Shown here piece after piece: positions 6,108 through 8,796 of a stretch of DNA of 8,796 nucleotides. The DNA is from Oscillospiraceae bacterium. Its GTDB lineage: Bacteria > Bacillota > Clostridia > Oscillospirales > Ruminococcaceae. Below the pieces are notes generated by a model that did not search any database, was not told the origin of the DNA, and saw only the letters and a list, made by a program, of their open reading frames with translations. Location: assembly GCA_028694405.1 (NCBI GenBank), contig JAQUTM010000087.1, forward strand, positions 1 through 8,796, in the 5' to 3' direction. Numbering within the stretch: position 1 is the first letter of the stretch; each line of letters begins with the position of its first letter. The position numbers and the translations under genes are program-made.

Positions 6108-7169
6108 ATGTTTGAAGCAAATATGTGGAAGGAAAAAACAGGCCCATGTCTGCGCAGCTTTGACGAAAAAGCTGATATTGCAAGTGTAAACGGCGCTTTG
6201 GCGCTGCGCGGCGAGATAGAGGCCATTGTGGATAAAATTTGGGAGGACGGCTTTGACGGTATTTATTTTGTCGGCATTGGCGGTACTTATGCCTCCAGTA
6301 TGCAGGTGGAGGTGTATATGCGCGGAAAATCGGCACTGCCTGTGTTTGTAGAAAACGCCGCCGAATTTTTGACAACTGGCAACAAGCGCTTTACAAACCG
6401 TTCGGTTGTAATTTTGTCGTCGGTTTCGGGCAACACCAAGGAAATGGTAGAGCTGGTAGACCATGTACATAAGCTGGGCGCGCGTGTGTTTAGCTTTATT
6501 GACACGCCGAATTCGGTGCTGACACAGCCTGACAAACAGGACTATTTGGTGGTATACCCCAAAAACGAGCAGCTGAAATTTTACATGGTTGCCAATTATC
6601 TGATGTATAAAAACGGCGAGTTTGCCGATTATGCGCGCTATAACAGTGAGATGGAAGCACACTTGGCGCAAGCACTTGTAGAGGTGGAAAAGCAGGCAGA
6701 CGCATGGGGATACGCGTATGCAAAAAACAAGGTTGCCTTTCGCGATGCACACCCCGATTTGCCCCATTACTTTGTGGGCAGCGGCAACCAGTGGGGTGCA
6801 ACCTATTCTTACGCTATGTGCTACTGGGAAGAGCAGATGTGGATACGTACAAAATCTATTACCTGCCAAGAGTTTTTTCACGGTATGCAGGAGATTATTG
6901 TAACGGATACACCTGTTACTTTGTTTGTAGGCGAAGATGAACAGCGCGTGCTTGCCGAGCGTGTGGCGCGGTTTTTACCCAAGGTTTGTGCAAATTATGT
7001 GATTATCGACACCAAAGAATTTGCGCTAAATGGCATTAGCAAGGCGTACCGCGGCAGTATATCCCATTTGGTTATGCATGCCGTAAACAACCGCGTAGAC
7101 GCCTATATGGAGCTGTTTTTACGCCACCCGCTGTCTATCAGACGGTACTACCGTCAGTTTGAATATTAA
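6108..7169 (+). CDS. frlB: Fructosamine-6-phosphate deglycase (FrlB/FraB-like, double SIS domain)
   Basis: A 353-residue cytoplasmic protein with two SIS (sugar isomerase) domains, slightly longer than the roughly 330-340 residues of known FrlB. SIS1 (about 48-165) carries YFVGIGGTYASS (53-64) and the phosphate-binding SSVSGNTKE (104-112). SIS2 (about 218-340) carries YFVGSGNQWGATYSYAMCYWEEQMWI (221-246) and CQEFFHGMQEI (253-263). It ends in RHPLSIRRYYRQFEY, like B. subtilis and E. coli FrlB. Glu242 and His258 are 16 residues apart, the same spacing as the catalytic Glu/His pair reported for the FraB deglycase (Glu214/His230 as I recall). It would split fructoselysine 6-phosphate to glucose 6-phosphate and lysine. 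The usual A-C-G-S of SIS1 is G-I-G-G-T. ATG 6108 has AGGAGA at 6095-6100. It is last in the unit. Glucoselysine, fructose-asparagine or other fructosamine phosphates remain possible substrates. Confidence 0.87.
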   Translation: MFEANMWKEKTGPCLRSFDEKADIASVNGALALRGEIEAIVDKIWEDGFDGIYFVGIGGTYASSMQVEVYMRGKSALPVFVENAAEFLTTGNKRFTNRSVVILSSVSGNTKEMVELVDHVHKLGARVFSFIDTPNSVLTQPDKQDYLVVYPKNEQLKFYMVANYLMYKNGEFADYARYNSEMEAHLAQALVEVEKQADAWGYAYAKNKVAFRDAHPDLPHYFVGSGNQWGATYSYAMCYWEEQMWIRTKSITCQEFFHGMQEIIVTDTPVTLFVGEDEQRVLAERVARFLPKVCANYVIIDTKEFALNGISKAYRGSISHLVMHAVNNRVDAYMELFLRHPLSIRRYYRQFEY

Positions 7170-7180
7170 TCTTACGCACC

Positions 7181-7220
7181 ACGCGGAGATATTGCACGCC
7201 GCAGTATCTCTGCGTTTTTT
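7181..7220 (+). terminator. Rho-independent terminator after frlB
   Basis: The 15-bp stem ACGCGGAGATATTGC / GCAGTATCTCTGCGT has two G-T wobbles and the 5-nt loop ACGCC, and its end merges into a run of six T (7215-7220). It closes the five-gene unit that begins at the 2812-2840 promoter and separates it from the BtpA-like gene. Confidence 0.92.
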
Positions 7221-7280
7221 CTATCATCTATCCCCCAGCAACCTAAAAAATATAACAACTTTACATAAGGAGAAACAACT

Positions 7281-8111
7281 ATGCTGTGGACAGAAAAAAT
7301 GTTTGGGGTAAAAAAACCCATTATAACCATGCTGCACCTTGACCCATTGCCGGGAGACCCGCGGTTTCATTACGGTGACACCATGGAGCGTGTGGTAGAA
7401 CATGCCCGTGCAGATTTGCGCGCCTTACAACAGGGGGGCGTTGACGGGGTTATGTTTAGCAATGAGTTTAGCCTGCCCTATGAGAGGCACATGAGCTTTG
7501 TTACCCCGGCGGCAATGGCGCGGGTAATTGGAGAGCTGAAAAGCGAAATTAAGGTGCCCTTTGGCGTGGACTGCATCTCGGACGGGCAGGCAACCATTGA
7601 GCTTGCCGCCGCAGTTGGCGCAAAGTTTATCCGCGGCACATTTTCGGGCGTTTATGTGGGTGACGGCGGTTTTTACAACAACGATTTTTCAAAGCTTTTG
7701 CGCCGCAAGGCTGCCTTGCATTTAGATGATTTAAAAATGCTGTATTTTATTAACCCCGAGTCTGACCGCAGCATGGACAGCCGCCCGCTGGTGGATATTG
7801 CAAAATCTACTATTTTTAAGGCACACCCGGACGGACTGTGCATCTCTGCCAATGCGGCAGGACAGGACGTAGATGACGCGCTGATTGCCAGTGTAAAGCA
7901 GGGTGCACCCGATGTTGTGGTTTTGTGCAACACGGGCTGCCGCCCCGACACCATTGAGAAAAAGCTGCGTACCGCCGACGCCGCCGTTGTGGGCACCTAC
8001 TTTAAAGAGGGCGGACAGCTTGAAAACGACAAGCTGGAAAATGTGCGTGTTGACGAAAACCGCGTAAAAGAGTTTATGGCGGTTGTGCGCGCTTTTAGGC
8101 AAACGCTTTAG
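7281..8111 (+). CDS. BtpA/SgcQ family TIM-barrel protein
   Basis: A 276-residue soluble protein, near the usual length of the BtpA family (COG0434), which includes cyanobacterial BtpA (photosystem I biogenesis) and E. coli SgcQ in a sugar operon. In heterotrophs the activity is not established, as far as I know. Family features are KPIITMLHLDPLPGDPRF (12-29), GGVDGVMFSNEFSLPY (52-67), VPFGVDCISDGQATIELAAAVGAKFIRGTFSG (92-123), KAHPDGLCISANAA (180-193), CNTGCRPDTIEKKL (216-229) and ADAAVVGTYFKEGG (232-245), matching repeated beta/alpha units with a C-terminal phosphate-site-like strand. ATG 7281 follows AAGGAGA (7267-7273). It lies after the frlB terminator, with only a weak promoter candidate (TATAAC at 7251-7256, no good -35), so it may be expressed by partial read-through. 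It is followed after 122 nt by a HAD phosphatase. A phospho-sugar substrate is plausible but inferred. Confidence 0.88.
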   Translation: MLWTEKMFGVKKPIITMLHLDPLPGDPRFHYGDTMERVVEHARADLRALQQGGVDGVMFSNEFSLPYERHMSFVTPAAMARVIGELKSEIKVPFGVDCISDGQATIELAAAVGAKFIRGTFSGVYVGDGGFYNNDFSKLLRRKAALHLDDLKMLYFINPESDRSMDSRPLVDIAKSTIFKAHPDGLCISANAAGQDVDDALIASVKQGAPDVVVLCNTGCRPDTIEKKLRTADAAVVGTYFKEGGQLENDKLENVRVDENRVKEFMAVVRAFRQTL

Positions 8112-8233
8112 CCGCAGAGAACCCGCGAATAAAATCTGTTTTATAAATTTGTTGTGTTTTACCGGCCGGTGCATAACAGGGTAAACGGCAAAAATATATA
8201 CTTTTTGTGCACCTATGGCAGAGAGGAGATGCG
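8112..8233 (+). promoter_or_regulatory. Intergenic region with a weak promoter candidate before the HAD gene
   Basis: ATAACA (8173-8178) and TATACT (8197-8202) are 18 nt apart and could form a weak promoter. A 6-bp inverted repeat GGTGCA (8168-8173) / TGCACC (8208-8213) brackets it and could be an operator. Also present are the palindrome ACCGGCCGGT (8161-8170) and a short AT-only hairpin (8129-8144) without a terminator T-run. Confidence 0.3.
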
Positions 8234-8796
8234 ATGCAGCGCTATCTTTTGGCATTTGATTTAGACGGCACAGCCTGTAATGACAGCGGCGGTTTGGGCA
8301 AAAAAACAAAGCAGGCGTTTGCGGCGGCGCAGGCAGACGGACACGTTATTTGTTTTGCCACAGGGCGCCGTGACATTGACATGGTGTCACTGGGGACAGA
8401 CTATAAGTGTGCGGATTATCTGCTGTTAAACAATGGCGGTAAACTGGTACGCACCGCAGATGATGCGGTTTTATTCAACCGCTGTATTGAAAAATCTGTG
8501 TGTGAAAAGCTGGTGCGCCACTGTTTGCAAAACGATTATGTACTGCACATTGTAAGCGGTATGTACTGGCGCGTAAACCGCTGGACACAGGGGCTTACCG
8601 AGTATGTAAACGCACTGGGTGCCGCGCCCAAGCTGTACCACACCGCAGAGGAGCTGTGCCTAAACGCGGTAGAAGGTATGATGGCAACCGAGCATATGGA
8701 GCAGGTGTGCGCCTATATTGATGCACAAAAGCTGCCGCTTTTGCATGTGCAGTCGGAGCCGGGGTGCACCGACATTATGTGTGCAGATACCACAAA
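8234..8796 (+). CDS. HAD-superfamily Cof-type phosphatase, 5' part only
   Basis: The frame stays open from ATG 8234 to the right edge, giving 187 codons, so the C-terminus is missing. Motif I is AFDLDGT (residues 7-13), with nucleophile Asp9 and acid Asp11. Motif II is ATGRR (42-46), and NNGG (66-69) is the conserved turn at the cap boundary. This is the Cof/YidA-like class IIB layout (COG0561), whose members dephosphorylate sugar phosphates and similar small molecules in the cytoplasm. Motifs III and IV would lie outside the window. AGGAG (8224-8228) is 5 nt from the start. The nearby ATG at 8229 is out of frame and closes quickly. Its place after the BtpA-like gene suggests a shared sugar-phosphate theme, but Cof-type phosphatases are common housekeeping genes, so the link is weak. 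Confidence 0.88.
   Translation, partial: MQRYLLAFDLDGTACNDSGGLGKKTKQAFAAAQADGHVICFATGRRDIDMVSLGTDYKCADYLLLNNGGKLVRTADDAVLFNRCIEKSVCEKLVRHCLQNDYVLHIVSGMYWRVNRWTQGLTEYVNALGAAPKLYHTAEELCLNAVEGMMATEHMEQVCAYIDAQKLPLLHVQSEPGCTDIMCADTT

Noticed and set aside
6551..6558. Palindrome GGTATACC inside frlB, similar to the TGGTATA motif before the permease
   Set aside because: It is within well-conserved coding sequence and lacks the flanking bases of the intergenic repeats; probably chance.
6012..6881. Long 289-codon open frame on the - strand opposite the deglycase gene
   Set aside because: It lies opposite a clear FrlB-like gene, is rich in Cys/His/Val in the way of antisense shadow frames, and matches no family I recognise.
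8129..8144. AT-only inverted repeat after the BtpA-like gene as a terminator
   Set aside because: The 6-bp A/T stem is too weak and no T-run follows it.
7731..8309. 192-codon open frame on the - strand across the BtpA/HAD junction
   Set aside because: It is antisense to two recognised genes and its translation looks like shadow coding without motifs.
1..8796. CRISPR arrays, insertion sequences, tRNA or rRNA genes
   Set aside because: I saw no spaced repeat array, no transposase or terminal inverted repeats, and no tRNA- or rRNA-like segments on either strand by reading.

Overview
This window comes from a bacterial chromosome, most likely a Gram-positive Clostridia-type gut anaerobe (Oscillospiraceae-like is my guess). 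The reasons are strong AGGAGG-type ribosome binding sites before nearly every gene, sigma-A-like promoters, two G+C-rich hairpin/T-run terminators, AT-rich intergenic DNA between moderately G+C genes, and the protein families present. All recognised genes lie on the + strand.

The core is a fructoselysine (Amadori product, glycated lysine) utilisation locus. It holds an APC-family permease very close to E. coli FrlA (1327-2682), a PfkB-family kinase clearly orthologous to FrlD (3647-4441), and a double-SIS deglycase of the FrlB/FraB family (6108-7169). The inferred route is uptake of a fructosamine, 6-phosphorylation by the kinase, then cleavage by the deglycase to glucose 6-phosphate plus the free amino acid. 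Added to this are two different GntR/UTRA regulators (2898-3650 and 4485-5207) on either side of the kinase, and a cytoplasmic alpha/beta-hydrolase esterase (5247-6047) that is not part of the described frl operons. No FrlC-type epimerase is visible.

Layout: (1) 1-1020, the 3' end of an amidohydrolase and a divergent YjbQ-family gene, apparently co-transcribed. (2) 1021-1326, an AT-rich regulatory region with two copies of a near-identical 21-nt element, each containing an extended -10 box. (3) 1327-2682, the permease alone, closed by a strong terminator at 2761-2795. (4) A good promoter at 2812-2840 opens a five-gene unit: gntR1, frlD (ATGA overlap), gntR2, esterase, frlB. A strong terminator at 7181-7220 closes it. 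(5) 7281-8796, a BtpA/SgcQ-family TIM-barrel gene followed by a HAD-family phosphatase that runs off the window.

The parts of most interest are the additions to the canonical pathway: two non-identical UTRA regulators in one operon, the esterase, the duplicated promoter/operator-like element before the permease, and the flanking genes of unknown role (amidohydrolase with Asn in place of the usual Asp, divergent YjbQ, BtpA-like protein). Together they may form an extended system for modified Amadori compounds; that is inference.
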